From contig JAACJM010000177.1 in NCBI GenBank assembly GCA_013368315.1, positions 116,833-180,832 on the forward strand: a stretch of DNA of 64,000 nucleotides, written 5' to 3'. The translations under genes and the position numbers were made by a program. How positions within the stretch are numbered: the stretch's first letter is position 1; every line of letters starts with the position of its first letter. Below the pieces are notes generated by a model. It had not been told where the DNA came from and did no database searches. It saw nothing but the letters and a program-made list of their open reading frames with translations. Shown in pieces: positions 23,880 to 36,754 of this stretch. This stretch comes from Tetrapyrgos nigripes. Its lineage: Eukaryota > Basidiomycota > Agaricomycetes > Agaricales > Campanellaceae.

Positions 23880-24318
23880 GGTGGACATGTTCCGAAAGTA
23901 CACATTCCAAGGATTTCCAAAGTTTCTATTAATGTCCTTACCTTATGAATGTGATACAAAGATTCAAAATATTATTCATGTGCCTCAAGGATCTGCATCT
24001 CAGCAATATCACATAAATGAGATCATTTAACTTGGCAGAGATCACTTCATCACAAGAATGTTTGAAGGTGCTCACGAGTGGTTATATGATGGCATTGGTA
24101 CTGATGTACCAACAAAAATATCTGTAGGACTTCAAGGCAACAACAGAGACCTGGAATACTTTGCAAATAAAGTATGTACAAATAGGAATGGAAATTGCAA
24201 AGCTGAATATAATCAAGGTGAGAGGAAACTGGCAGCCTCATGCTTGCCGCGCGCAGCGTTGGCCCACATCCCTTTCATAGATACAACTTGGATCGATACG
24301 GATCAGACGAGCTTCTAA
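23880..24318 (+). pseudogene. USP-like gene fragment, copy 2
   Basis: Homologous to 17990-18450. It reads LMSLPYECDTKIQNIIHVPQ, then QQYHINEII followed by a stop, then GRDHFITRMFEGAHEW and LYDGIGTDVPTKIS. The tail LPRAALAHIPF is shared with copy 1. The in-frame stop after NEII and the lack of an upstream catalytic Cys box make it non-functional. Confidence 0.42.
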
Positions 24319-24405
24319 ACTGCTATTGATCGATGATATGATCAAATTCCAAAACCATACCCATGGGAAGCATGATACGAGAAGAGCACGAGCGCTAGGT
24401 TCTAG

Positions 24406-25737
24406 CGGGCATCAGAAATGTGCGGGTACATGCAGGTACATGCGGGTACCTTTGAATATTCAATACCCTTTGCTTATTATGTAGAATCATTGTTAATTAA
24501 GCCTTCTGATGGCTCTTTTATTGTGACTGAGGAATAAGCAGCAGAACATAGTAGAAAGGCTTTACAGGAAGCTGACTTATAGCTGAAAGGCCTGACCTTT
24601 TGAAGACAAAGTAGTTATGATGTCACAGACAGTCTAGGAGAATTCACAGCTGCATAGATTTAAGCAAGTGGCAGATCACACCAAAGAGACTGAGGAGACA
24701 GAGAATGATAAAAAATCTAAGAAACAAAGAAGACAAAATCATTGAATATATATTTCTGGGAGCCATATAAAGTAGTTCAGAGTCATAAATAAGCAGGAAG
24801 ATTGTGGAATGTAAATACAGAGTCATTGTTATCAGCCTGCCAAAAGGTAGAATTGTGTGGAGGCATTGAGGTTGGTCAAGATCCATGAGAATGATTCCAG
24901 AAATTACCATAGCAGGTGGGTTAGTATCTAATTTAATACGGGCTTGCATATTCACAATGGCCATTAGTTCTTTCCAATGGATTCTCGTACAACATAAAGG
25001 TGAAAAACATGCTGAAACATGGTACCCGTAGGTGGTACCCATATGGTGCCCGCATGGTACCTGCATGTGGCTGTGCACGTGCGGGTACCATGCGGGTACC
25101 TTACCAGCATCTACCCAACATCTAAGTCACTTCTAATGGTTTGAAAACAAGGAATGCTGTAGCTTCTGCACCAATAGTCAGTACCTCAACATGCTTAAAG
25201 TGTAGAAGTAAATTTCTATCATAAATTTTACTAAATCTCAGTAAATTCACATTGATCTTGGCTTTTCTAGGAATTGGATGTACAAATAGCCTTAGTAAAC
25301 ACTTGAAACATTGGCTCAGTGATGAAGTAGAATGAGTAGGTTGCATTTACAATGAGATATATGATGAGCTTTATTCAAGTCTAAGGGTAATTTTGGTACA
25401 TAATTCATAGAGCATTGGCTTACAGAGAATGAAAATAGTCTCTACTGCATAGAATAGGCTTGTGGCAAAAATATCCAGGCTGTTTTGTAGAGAAATACTT
25501 GAGTTAGCAATGAGACTCTACTGTGGATAGGAATAAGTGGCTGTGCTTATCCATGCACATTTTAGTTTCACTACACTTCGCTGAAGTCCATTTACAAGCT
25601 CTATGTATACTTTTACACCTCTCTACTATATTACAAATGCCCATATGTATGTCATACATTGTTGAACTCGAATATTTACTGGTACCCGGGCCGTACTCGC
25701 AGGCCCGCAGGGGGTACCCGCAGATTTCCCTATACCG
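24406..25737 (+). mobile_element. MULE-like non-autonomous element, copy 1
   Basis: Begins CGGGCATCAGAAATGTGCGG and ends TTTCCCTATACCG. The flanks are a perfect 9-bp repeat AGGTTCTAG (24397-24405 and 25738-25746). The inner ends are rich in GCGGGTAC/GTACCCGC repeats, and a further cluster sits mid-element near 25020-25105. A 9-bp TSD points to the Mutator superfamily. No transposase is readable. Short open frames that are antisense to copy 2 show no known domain. Confidence 0.8.
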
Positions 25738-25977
25738 AGGTTCTAGCTACTTAATGACTCGATAGAGGTCTGATTTGTACTGTAGATAACTTTTGTCACA
25801 GGCCCTTCCCTCTCCCCCTCGTTCCCTTCCTCTCCCAGTCCTTCTCCAATGATCAAATTCCGAAACCGTGCCCACGGGAAGCGTGTAGTCTCCCCTAGGC
25901 ATACAACCAAATACATTCCATGTATATAGGAAGCGTGATACGAGAAGAGCACGAGCGCTAGGTTCTAGTTGCTCAAT
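25738..25977. other. Host spacer between the two opposed elements
   Basis: It begins with the right TSD of copy 1 and ends with the left TSD of copy 2. Its start (TTAATGACTCGATAG, then GTCTGATTTGTACTG) repeats the sequence right of copy 2 (27365 onward). Its end (ATCAAATTCC through AGCGCTAGGTTCTAG) repeats the sequence left of copy 1 (24343-24405). The locus was therefore a tandem duplication before either insertion. Confidence 0.75.
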
Positions 25978-27359
25978 CGGTATAGGGAAATCTGCGGGTA
26001 CCCCTGCGGGCCTGCGGGTACGGCCCGGGTACCAGTAAATATTCAAGTTTAACAATGTATGACATACATATGGGCATTTCTAATATAGTAGAGAGGTGTA
26101 AAAGTATACATAGAGCTTGTAAATGGACTTCAACGAAGTGTAGTGAAACTCAAATGTGCGTGGATAAGCGCAGCCACTTATTCCTATCCACAGTAGAGTC
26201 TCATTGCTAACTCAAGTATTTCTCTACAAAACAGCCTGGATATTTTTGCCACAAGCCTATTCTATGCAGTAGAGACTATTTTCATTCTCTGTAAGCCAAT
26301 GCTCTATGAATTATGTACCAAAATTACCCTTAGACTCGAAATGAAGCCTGCACATGAATAAAGCTCATCATATATCTCATTGTAAATGCAACCTACTCAT
26401 TCTACTTCATCACTGAGCCAATGTTTCAAGTGTTCACTAAGGCTATTCGTGCATCCAATTCCTAGAAAAGCCAAGATCAATGTGAATTTACTGAGATTTA
26501 GTAAAATTTATGATAGAAATTCACTTCTACACTTTAAGCATGTTGAGGTACTGACTATTGGTGCAGAAGCTACAGCATTCCTTGTTTTCAAACCATTAGA
26601 AGTGACCTAGATGTTGGGTAGATGCTGGTAAGGTACCCGCACGTGCACAGCCACATGTGGGTACCATGCGGGCACCATGCGGGTACCACCTACGGGTACC
26701 ATGTTTCTCGCCTTTATATTGTACGAGAATCCATTGGAAAGAACTAATGGCCATTGCAGATATGCAAGCCCGTATTGAATTACATACTAACCCGCCTGCT
26801 ACGGTAATTTCTGGAATCATTCTCATGGATCTTGACCAACCTCAATGCCTCCACACAATTTTACCTTTTGGCAGACTGATAACAATGACTCTGTATTTAC
26901 ATTCCACAATCTTCCTGCTTATTTATGACTTTGAACTACTTTATATGGCTCCCAGAAATATATATTCAATGATTTTGTCAGTATTCTACATTATTGTCTT
27001 CTTTGTTTCTTAGATTTTTTATCATTCGCTGTCTCCTCAGTCTCTTTGGTGTGATCTGCCACTTGCTTAGATCTATGCAGCTGTGAATTCTCCTAGACTG
27101 TCTGTGACATCATAACTACTTCGTCTTCAACAGGGCAGGCCTTTCAGCTATAAGTCAGCTTCCTGTAAAGCCTTTCTACTATGTTCTGCTGCTTATTCCT
27201 CAGTCACAATAAAAGAGCCATCAGAAGGCTTAATTAACAATGATTCTACATAATAAGCAAAGGGTATTGAATATTCAAAGGTACCCGCATGTACCCGCAT
27301 GTACCCGCAGTGTACCCGCAGTGTACCCGCAAGGTGTACCCGCACATTTCTGATGCCCG
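25978..27359 (-). mobile_element. MULE-like non-autonomous element, copy 2 (inverted)
   Basis: Starts CGGTATAGGGAAATCTGCGG and ends with the inverse of copy 1's left end. The flanks are a perfect 9-bp repeat TTGCTCAAT (25969-25977 and 27360-27368). It is collinear with copy 1 in opposite orientation along its whole length, with more GTACCCGCA repeats at its right end. Frames at 26386-26610 and 26657-27013 are open but not recognised. Confidence 0.82.
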
Positions 27360-27368
27360 TTGCTCAAT

Positions 27369-28456
27369 GACTCGATAGGTCTGATTTGTACTGTAGATAT
27401 GCTTGTAGATTGTGGACAAAATTATTTCCCCCACCTTTCCACTGATTTTCGCTGTTCCCGCACTTTTCCAGGCTATTTTCAGGTCTGCCGAACAAATTCA
27501 GCCTATGACTCACTTCGCCAAATTTTGGTCCTAGAAATTCGCACTTTTATTTAAGGTCTGCCAAAACGCATCACTAATCTTACTCATCCTGCCAAACTTC
27601 ACTCAGGAGTCCGGCGCACACTTCTAGCATGACATGACATGGGCAAGTTACCCCACATTTCTTTTACTTTCACCGCACATTTCTTTCACTTTCACCAAAC
27701 TTTCATAGGGGTTTTTTCCCGAACTTTTAGATACCTCGAGCGTAAATAGAAACTCTGATTTAGAATTTACTTAACCAAGCATTTGTAGTACTACAGTTAC
27801 TGTATCCTGCTCAATGTAGTACTCATTCCACTTTTGGTAACCCCGCCTCATGACCTCACAGGGTAGCGATTAGCCATTGGCTGCATAAAGGCCTGTCATT
27901 TTATAGAGCACTGGTCACCATGTTCCTAACCCGGATCAAGTTCAAAAGAAGACTCGGTCCGGACATAGACAGAATCTGCCTACATTATGAACACCCTCAC
28001 AGTGCAGCTGCAATGTGCCCAACCTCAATCAATCTTCGCAGTGCCGTTTGAACTTCTGTGAAAAAATACCCACACGATGTCTGGAATCATTACGGTTGTA
28101 AGAGGGAAATGGGAGAACTATGGATCAAAAAGATGACAATATAGGTACGGACAGGGAAAGAAAGGTCATGATCGACACGGACGCAAAGACTTCGGAGTGG
28201 GTTGTGGGCAGTTGAAAAGGGGGTCGCAGTAAAATAGACTCGGAGAAAAACTGGGAAAAGAGTCTTCGCATAAATAAACAGTGACCAGTTACGAGGCGAA
28301 TGTAGGTGAAATAGAAGGATAGAAAAGGAGAACTTGAGGCTTGATATTCGTCTAAGGGAGGCTCAGAAAAGATGTAATGCCAGCAGACAGACTGTTGCAG
28401 AACTTAGGAGGGGGCAAAGGGTGCCAATAATGAGTTATCCGTTTATCATTCTTGAT
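27369..28456. other. Intergenic, no supported gene
   Basis: Lies downstream (3') of the GTPase gene. I see no coding similarity. One TTACGAGGC motif occurs near 28290. Confidence 0.45.
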
Positions 28457-30421
28457 CTACTTTACAGTCTCCATCCTCAACTCCTTCCTGATCAGATCCG
28501 CAATCTTTTCCTCGGAATTTAAAGTCAACGTTTTGTTAACTATATCCCCAATCAGTCCATGAACTCTCCTAGCATCCGAGGCTTGGTATTTTTGTAATGT
28601 ATCCTCAATGAGCTCTCTCGTGACTGGTCGTGGGGGTTCCTGGGTCAGCATGTCGATGAAGAGGTTGTGTAGTATTAAGGTGAGATCCACGATATATGCT
28701 CCGAGGCATAGTGCAGTTAAAGAGCTAGACATCGCGATTCATGAGGCTTTTAGAACTAAAAAAAATCACTAAATGCACCTTTTTTGATACTTTCCATAAA
28801 GGAATTTGACCGCAAAAGCTGCAATACCCGCAGCACCTAAAACTTGACCAAAAGTCGCAGCAATGGTACTTGCAATTGAGACCAGATTCGAGGTAGGTGA
28901 CAACATATCATTGCTAGATCAGGCCGACTTGAAGCTTCGCTTTCAAAACAGGTGTTGTTATGTGTGACGTACGATTGAGACTCGGGGTGAACCAATAACG
29001 GCTCAATAAGCTTGACCATTCCGGTACAAAATTCCTGCCCTGAAAGTAGCTGAAAAGTATGCATGAGAACGAGCTGATGCATTAAGACAGGCAAGTGAAC
29101 CTGGTCTGGGTCATTAAAATTCCACACTACCAGGACATCACGATGAATGCGGGAAACGCAATCCCACAGAACTTGTCCCTCAAAGATCGTGCTTTTTCCC
29201 AAATCTATCCAGTATTCTGGCAGACTTCAGTTTAATAATAGTCAAGTTAGAAAGAGGAAAAACATACTTTTAAAACCCTCGCTATTCGGAATTTTAAGTG
29301 TTAATGAAATCATAATCAATGAATGCCACGGACTCGATGGAGTAGTTCACTTTTTGCTGAGCGTTGATCTGTTGGGCAGTAGCCCATGGGACTAATAGGT
29401 CTCCTTCTACGTCACGTAGACAATCTCGAGTGACACTGGTCAGCATCTTCAAGCGACCTACGATGAAACTCAGTATGATAGTCAGAATGATAGATAGCTA
29501 AGAGGAATTACGAGCCGCGTCACTATATTTCAGACTGGTCGAAACTGATACCCATTTAACTGACTCGAAGTTGAAGTCGGCATAATCATTAACTCGCTTC
29601 TTGAGATCAGCTGCCGCCTCTTCATCGACATTTCTTTTTCGAATTTCGGGCGCTTCGGATGGAAGATCTTTTCGTCGTTTCTTGGATTTTTCATTGCAGA
29701 GTAGGTCGTATTTAGTGAAAACAACGATGACGGGAACTTGAGCTTTGACGAAATCAGTTCTGACAGATTGAGGAAATGTATAATTCGTCTTACACTGGTT
29801 GGCGAGCTTGATGAGCTCCTGGTCTCCGGTCTCCATTAGACGAGAGCCAGTGCGTGGAGTTTCTATGCAAAGCCTATAGATACACGGGTGTCAACTATAT
29901 TAATGGATACACATAAGTAGGCTTTTACCAGATGGTATGCACCCGATCCTTCAGTGGTCGCTCCGTGCCGCATCTGTCCCGAATGAATCCTTCTACAATG
30001 GTCCAAGTATCTTTTGAACCCGGTTCAAAGCCTTTACTATCGTGTAGGATGAATCGCGGATTGTCAGCAGACGTGTATTCGCGATTAATGTCAGCTTTCC
30101 CGACCCGGCCATGCGCAATGTCGATGTCCTATTCTGTTTTTAAGAGATCATCCCATAGTTTGGCGGATATGAACGCACTTTGAGACCAATGTTGAATATG
30201 CTACTAACGAGAGAAGACTTTCCGACTCCAGTCTAGGTGTAAATGAGTCCACATTCTGAGAGATACAGAGAAAAGCCGACATTGCCGACTAGAAGGATTC
30301 GAAATCTGATGAAGTAGTGAGTTTAGATAGATCAGAGGATAAATCCGAACAATACCCACTGTGGACATACGGCGAGAGTTTCTTCTACTTTCGAAGGTAG
30401 CTCGGGGGGGTTGGTAGCCAT
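28457..30421 (-). CDS. Fungal P-loop GTPase (G-domain) protein with C-terminal membrane-like helices, 476 aa
   Basis: Ten exons: 30421-30360, 30305-30281, 30232-30179, 30128-29929, 29873-29512, 29457-29334, 29224-29101, 29049-28973, 28913-28779, 28724-28457. They sum to 1431 nt (477 codons with stop) and stay in phase at every join. The N-terminus reads FRILLVGNTGVGKSSL, a Walker A/G1 motif. G3 is HDSKGFEPG, and G4 is VFTKYD. Other family marks are CIETPRTGSRLMETGDQE, then VLVVWNFNDPDQ, a helix AAFAVKFLYGKYQKR, and the tail GAYIVDLTLIL. This layout is typical of Agaricomycete G-domain proteins related to AIG1/septin-like GTPases, function unknown. The helix pair suggests membrane association. 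Two donors (gtcggc, gtccgt) are non-consensus. No stops or shifts were found; it is the one intact gene here. Confidence 0.85.
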
Positions 30422-33400
30422 GAGTGGATGAAAGCGAGACTCGAATCCAACACGCAATTGTCTAATGGGACCGGGACAAGTGAGTCACAAGTGTTCAACA
30501 GTAGCGTATCGATGGACCTATTATTGTCAACAATAGCTTTGTAGTTCCATCACGAAGCTGTCAACCCATGGTTCGAACAGGGTAAGATTTAAATTTAGAT
30601 CAAATAAACCGAGGACAGCGATTAGAACGGCAAACTGTTGAGGCTTGGCGCCAAAGACCCCAAAAACGAAAATTACTGTGATATACACCACGGATAATTT
30701 CTGCGAAGCCAATGTTTCGTCTACGTTTGTGACTGAGTTGGATAAAACGAGACACAAGTTGAACGGGAACAAGGAAAGTTAGACGGTGTCATCTATCACA
30801 AGAATAGCCTCATGTTAAATGACGTTGATGAGGCATCATGCTACTGGCACACATGAGATCAAGAAACATAGAATGAGCTCAGGGTACGACGTAGAACCGC
30901 ACGGAATGAAGCTTGAGGCTGAGAAAAAGAAGTTTGATTTGCATGCCATGGGGTTTTGACAGGAGATTATGCATGATTGGTGCGTAAGAGGCCTGAAATG
31001 TTTGGAGAGTAGTCGCCCAAAGAATGCCTTGAAGCAGGAAATATTGCGTGACGCATCAACAGCATTGCTATTACGAGGCCTTTTTAAGGGACTCGTGGGA
31101 TAGCTCTACCATTCAGTCGGCAAATTCCACACTGTGCCGATATGCCGTTCCCTTATTTTGGGATTTCCCTCGTCATATTACCACCGTGACGTCAGCTTCC
31201 ACTAACGCCTGGCTGGACCGACGTCTCTCCCTGATGCCAGCCCTTGATTCCCGAACTCCTCCTCCCGAAGGTGTCCCCGTCAAGTCTAATGTCATACCGA
31301 CCAGGAGTCAATGCAGAGGCAGTACCGAGACCTATTTGTGCCCTTGGTCGCAATTATGTCTCCCCGCGACGATGCGCCGACGCAGACCCATACCCGTCCT
31401 CCGTAGCTCGTCACTGGCAGCTTGTCCAAGTCTCATGTCCTGATACCGACCATATTGACGACTCCAGCTGCCGTATCCTCCTCTTCAACTAGATATACGT
31501 GTCCCACACCTATCCAACCCCCTCCCATGGTGACCTGTCCGTCCACTTCCAGCGTCAGCGAATGCTAAGCTCGTCGAGAACGGGGTTTCCGCCAGGTCTT
31601 GCAGACGACAAGACCAAAAGATGTAGAGCGTTCGGAGGAGGGCTACGGAAGTGGCTCCAGCCAGGGAAGGCCAGACGGGATTTAGGGTGGATGATGTTGC
31701 TGTAGGCTGGGTAGAGCGCTGGGAAGGTGTGTGGTCCAATCCTAGACTTCTTCCAACTCGATTTCTGACCTTTTCGTTGGCTTAAAGATCAACAGTGTCT
31801 TTCAGACACTGCGTCACCTGCAAATCTCACCAACGCACGCGTTCTGTATCCATTCAAGTTCTTACAAGTACTGCGCTCGAATTGTACATTCTCTTTCAAC
31901 GCCTCTGACACACCAGCTAGATAATACTGTCTCGATTTCGTGGCTGGAAACTACTCTCAGCCTCATATCACGACACGCCAACATTTTCTCGTCATAACTT
32001 CGTGAAGACTCTTTGCCCCGGACCAGCTGAGAGCTTCTGGACGTGTCACAGTGTATTCAGCTGCGACCTCGACGCCAACGATGACATCAAGTGCCATGTC
32101 GTTAGGGGAGGGCGGCCAGGAGGCCAGCACCGTTCCAGCTGTTCCCAAAAACAATCTGTCCGTGTCTTGGTGGTTTGGGATGCGGGGTTCAGCGAGTAGT
32201 GAAGAGGAGTATAGTACGAGTTGGCCCAGGGGCAATATTGATATCTGGTGTTGGAGATAAGAGAATAAGGGAACCCGAAGCGATTGGACAGCTAAGACTA
32301 GTTGCTTCAAAGGGATTTGCAGTGCAGCAAGGTATGTTTTTGCTATTCTTCTTTTTGTCGTCCTGGGTCAGTCCGTTTTGCTAACAATATACACCATTAG
32401 ACGGTCTCTGCGTTCTTCCGAAACCCCATCTGATAATCATTATCTTGGAGAGGTTGTCCGATACTACCACTATCACTAGCCGAAGGGTGGTTTTGGGACT
32501 GCTTCTGGCCGCCACTGGTGTGAGTTCTGTACAAATGCTGGTGCTGGTGCTAGTGGTTATTGGTGGTACGGTTACGACGACGGTTATGGTCATGGTCGTG
32601 GCTGCAGGATCATGCTCAGAGTTACAGCTTGGATTCCATGGTCGTTTACTTGCGCCAATGCCAACGTATCACGCAAACCTGAACATCAACCTCTCATCAG
32701 CTCGACTATCATCATTCCTTCCTTTTTGCCTTCGCAATCGTCTCCTTCGAAGGTGATACATGTGCGCTTCTACGTATTATGCCAAGACCTGCCTGACATC
32801 CCCGTCTTATACATGTCACCACTCTCTTAGTCTACGTCTACGTCTATGTATCTACCCCTCCGTACCCGCCTCCCAATCACCACACCTGCCCAGGCCAGCC
32901 TCCCTGTCCTCAACCTTATGTTATGTTGGGAGTCGGTACGCGAGACGAGTTGGAACTTCGGGCCTCTGTGGACTCTTGACCATGTTGAGAGTCAGAGACG
33001 GTTTTCGGCGAGGTCGGAGTTATGCAGTGCTAGCGGGAGAACTCGCCGAGTGGATGCCTTCAGGTCGTGGGATCTCGAACACAGTGTCTGAGTATAAAAA
33101 GAGAGACTAGGGCGATCGAAGAATAGTAGGGTTTGGTTGATGTCGAAGTGGAGGTGTACGTTGAAGCTTGAAGACTGAGTCACGTTGGTGACAACTTCGA
33201 GTCCACGACGCCGCTGCTAACATCCGGGACGGCGGGGGCCTCGACTTCTCTATATTCATATGAATCATATCCTTTCCTCTCCGGCTTATTGTCTTCGCCG
33301 ATGCTGCTTAGATTGTTCCCCCCTTCTCTACGCGTCATTGGGCAGTGATGTGTTGGCCGTCTAGTCGTGTTTCCTCCACTTCAAGCATACATGTTGTGTA

Positions 33401-33460
33401 TGGCTATGTTGTGTATGTTCTCTGCGTCAATGTTACTGCGGTTCCACTTCCTCGTCATCA
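30422..33460. other. Intergenic, no supported gene
   Basis: Several open frames of 60-130 codons occur (for example 31048-31443 and 32445-32756 on plus). They lack known motifs, good intron borders or family features. The stretch includes the promoter side of the GTPase gene. A TTACGAGGCC motif sits at 31072. Confidence 0.45.
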
Positions 33461-33587
33461 CGCCGAAAAGACAAAAATATCCGCTCGACGGATAGATCAC
33501 ATCACTATTACTGATATAAGATATATCTGTAAAAAAGTGTGTTTCTGTACGCCTTTCTGCTGAGCGGATATTTTTGTATTTTCGGCG
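33461..33587. mobile_element. Tiny TIR element (127 bp)
   Basis: 25-bp inverted ends (CGCCGAAAAGACAAAAATAT outward at left, matched at the right with one mismatch) enclose 77 bp. No clear TSD. Best read as a MITE or its remnant. Confidence 0.55.
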
Positions 33588-34260
33588 TATAGCATTGGAT
33601 GAACAGCATGCTGTGCGGATATCCGAACTACCTGTACCCACCTCCAGCGAGTACAGGTCTTGTGTGAGCCTTAAGCTTGATCATAAGAACCCTTTAAAAA
33701 TATATGTCTGATGACTCCACCGTTCTTGTGCTCCAAATTTACAAAAACCTTGTCCTAACCGAAATTTTGTGATGCGGGCCATGCGGCAATAAAATAATTC
33801 CCAGAACAGAAAGATCCCTTTGCCCGCGTCACTAGCTCTCTTCAAGACTCCAATCATGGCTTGGAGTGTCCTTGAGGGCGTAAATGTGCAAGCTATCACC
33901 ATCAATGTGTACAAGCATGGTCTACAGCAACTTCGCACTCTTTTTACCAATGTGTTGGGAGGGGACCTGAGGGCTTGTTGGGGGCATTCGAATACACGAC
34001 GTCAGGGGCACTTCTATTTTGAGAATTATTTTATTTTTGATTAGCTGCGACACAAAACTCGCTTCGGACAAGGTTTCCCAAAAGCGCTGTAACAAGAATC
34101 ATATGGATAGTTGATTGTGGATCAATGCGCAGTACATCTTAGAAGTCTGACTGGATCAAACTGGAAAAGCAGTAGTGATTATTGAAGCTCGAGAGGGTTA
34201 TAAGTTACTGGAAGCTGATGTCTCTGTGAGATTTTCCCCCTCTTTCCCCTGTCCTTCTTG
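33588..34260. other. Upstream region of the 7-TM gene, nothing recognised
   Basis: No gene supported. The last 100 bases are CT-rich (CCCCCTCTTTCCCC near 34240), as fungal promoters often are. Confidence 0.4.
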
Positions 34261-35204
34261 ATGTCTTCTACTACATCTTTGGGACAACAACAATCTCTTC
34301 CTCTTAGCAGCTATGAGCTCGAAATTCTCAAGGAATGGTTGCTAGACACAGCCATATCATGGGTGTTTTGTGGTGTTAATGCCACATTTATGCTCACAAT
34401 TCTGTATGCCATTTTGTAAGTATATCCAAACTCTTATTCTATTATCTGAGTTGTGACACACCAGTTACTTATGAATGTATGCCTTATCAGATCACAACAA
34501 ACGCAGCATTCAAAACCACGGCTCATTCTTTGTTCACTTGTTGCTTTGATGTTTATCCTCACAATTGGAGATGGGGTCTCTAATACACAAGATATTCTTG
34601 TTCAAATTCCAGAAGATGGTTACAATGTGCCTAACATTGGGCAGATTTTACAGCAGGACTTAGACTTGCATATTGCAACACCAATATTTCAGAGAGTAAG
34701 TGTAAGTAATCTTCTCAATATTGATTCAAATGATTCATATACTTACACTCTTACTTTTTCAATAACCCAGTATGTTATTGGAGATGGAATTGTAGTTTGG
34801 AGGGCATGGATCCTATTTCCTGGTAACCGACTTGTCCAGATTATTCTGACCATGGCTATCCTTGCATCCTGTGGTGAGCCAAGAGCTTATTTTCCAAGAC
34901 TCAAGTCTATCATATCATGTTGACCAATGATACCAGCTGGTTCAGGTAGTGACCTAGCATCTGATATCCTGTCATTAATCCAGCCTGGATATACTGGCAG
35001 TAACACAAGGGATACATTATTGTTGACTGCACCTTTGCTGGCCACAAACATGCTTACAACAAGTTTGATCAGATACAAAGCTTGGTAGGTTCACCACAAT
35101 GCAGAAAATTGATCGAAACACTAACCAATGGCTGAAATTTCAATTTACTCTATCCAAACTCTATCTCAAGGTCTCACTATCAGGATATCAAAAAAAATCT
35201 CAGC
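34261..35204 (+). pseudogene. 7-TM receptor-like protein, 5' half, split by the 21-kb transposon
   Basis: ATG at 34261. Exons: 34261-34415, 34491-34695, 34771-34873, 34946-35084, and 35171-35204. The last is cut at the TSD and resumes at 56229. All joins keep phase. The protein begins with a polar tail and a helix (SWVFCGVNATFMLTILYAIL), then RLILCSLVALMFILTI. Next come the family signature VVWRAWILFPGNRLV and a helix that ends ATNMLTTSLIRYKAW. These fit the large Agaricomycete 7-TM family with a WRAW motif in TM3-4 and a YKAW end to TM5. Restored across the insertion the protein is 339 residues, the usual length. Its role is unknown; a membrane sensor is only a guess. The insertion separates the last two TM helices and the tail from the rest. 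Confidence 0.85.
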
Positions 35205-35275
35205 AACTCAGGCAACCATATTCTAGGTCATGTTAGACTGAACATTTGATACACTTTTTACCTCTAGGTAGAGGC

Positions 35276-35983
35276 AATTCCTGGGAAATTCCCCAGCCAG
35301 AGGGACTTCCCTGGCTCTGTCAGGGACTTCCCCCAGGGAAATCATGTTGAATTCCCCTGATCCTTAGGTCACAAAAATATTGATTTCTCTACCATAGGTC
35401 AATATGTATCAGAGGAGGTGTATTTATTCTGTCTTTTCACATCTCTAGCTTTGGAGCCCCACCTCATTAAGAAGACTTTGCCACAGTCCTAATAGCTCAA
35501 AGTATTGAACCATTTCTGCTGTAGGAATCACATATCACACACACATCTCACTGTACACCTAAATGTGCAAACTTAACAGGAACACAAACCCAAACTCCAA
35601 GAATGAGCCAAGCACATTACCACAATCATACTCACTTAGAACTAGCTAAGAGATCCAGAGTGCCACAAAGCCAGCACATCTCACTTGAAAACTACCAAAT
35701 ACATTTTGCTTATCATTTCAACTATGTAGATCAACACTTTACAGAGTGGAACAAGGAATTTGGGGAATTCCCTGGTTGACTGGGAACTCCAGGGAATTCC
35801 CCAGTTAAAGTAGCCTGAGGTCCCAGGGAATTCCCTACTGTCAATTTCACTTGACCCTAGGGAACTCCCCAGCAAGGGGGCTGGGGAATTCCCTATGCAT
35901 CCAGTCTGGGGAATTCCCTTCATAAAAGTTTATGTCAGGGAATTCCCCTTGTAACTGGATTATCTGCATTAGGGAATTCCCTA
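35276..35983. repeat. Left subterminal GGGAATTCCC array
   Basis: Many copies of the palindrome GGGAATTCCC and variants (GGGACTTCCC, GGGAACTCCCC) cluster at 35280-35366 and 35755-35983. The same motif clusters at the right end of the element. Such subterminal motifs in large DNA transposons usually bind transposase; that role is inferred here. Confidence 0.8.
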
Positions 35984-36143
35984 CCTCCCAAACATATCCA
36001 CATGCCCAATGCTAAATTCCTTGCCACATTTCTTAGAGCTGCTGATCTCCTGCAAAGGTCAAAAATATGCACACTCTTAATTAATCAAATATTGCACTGT
36101 TACATAAAATCAGTGCCCCTTAAACTGTAAGTCTTAAAGATTT

Positions 36144-36447
36144 ATCTTGGATAGCCACTTGTTTGTACTATAAGTAATAGATCTAATCGCACAAAGAATG
36201 CTGTTGACAAACTTCTCGCAGTCCCACGATACCATAATCTTCATGAAGACCTTGCTGACAAAGACAAAACTGAACGTGGCTTAAGTTCTTAAGTCAGCTA
36301 ATCTTGGATAGCCACTTGTTTGTACTATAAGTAATAGATCTAATCGCAAAAAGAACGCCATCGACAAACTTCTCGCCATCTCACAATACCATAATCTTCA
36401 CACAGACCTTGCTGACAAAGACGAAACTGAACGTGGTTGAGTTCTTG
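36144..36447 (+). repeat. Tandem direct repeat, unit about 157 bp, two copies
   Basis: ATCTTGGATAGCCACTTGTT starts each unit at 36144 and 36301. The units differ at a handful of positions (for example CACAAAGAATGC versus CAAAAAGAACGC). No open frame spans them. Confidence 0.8.
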
Positions 36448-36754
36448 TCTCAACTGAAGCAGGACGGCGGACGGAGCTTAAGGAATACTCTTAGCCTTAA
36501 TTCACCCCTAAATTTTCTCGGACGTCAATTTATTGAGTGGAACACTGCATAAAATAGGCGTATCTTAGCAATTGTAAAATATCGTGTATGCATTACAGAT
36601 AGAACAGGAGACGGCATGCTGAACAAAACGAACAACCACACCCAACAAAGAAAAGAAAAGAAGATGACCAAGCACAGCATGCACAACCCAATAAGAGAGA
36701 CACCCGAAGAAAGGAGGCAAACGATATACCACCAATCACCCAACTCAACACCAA

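Noticed and set aside
31048..33110. Several open frames of 60-130 codons on plus
   Set aside because: No motif, no consistent intron borders and overlapping frames on the other strand; not supported as genes.
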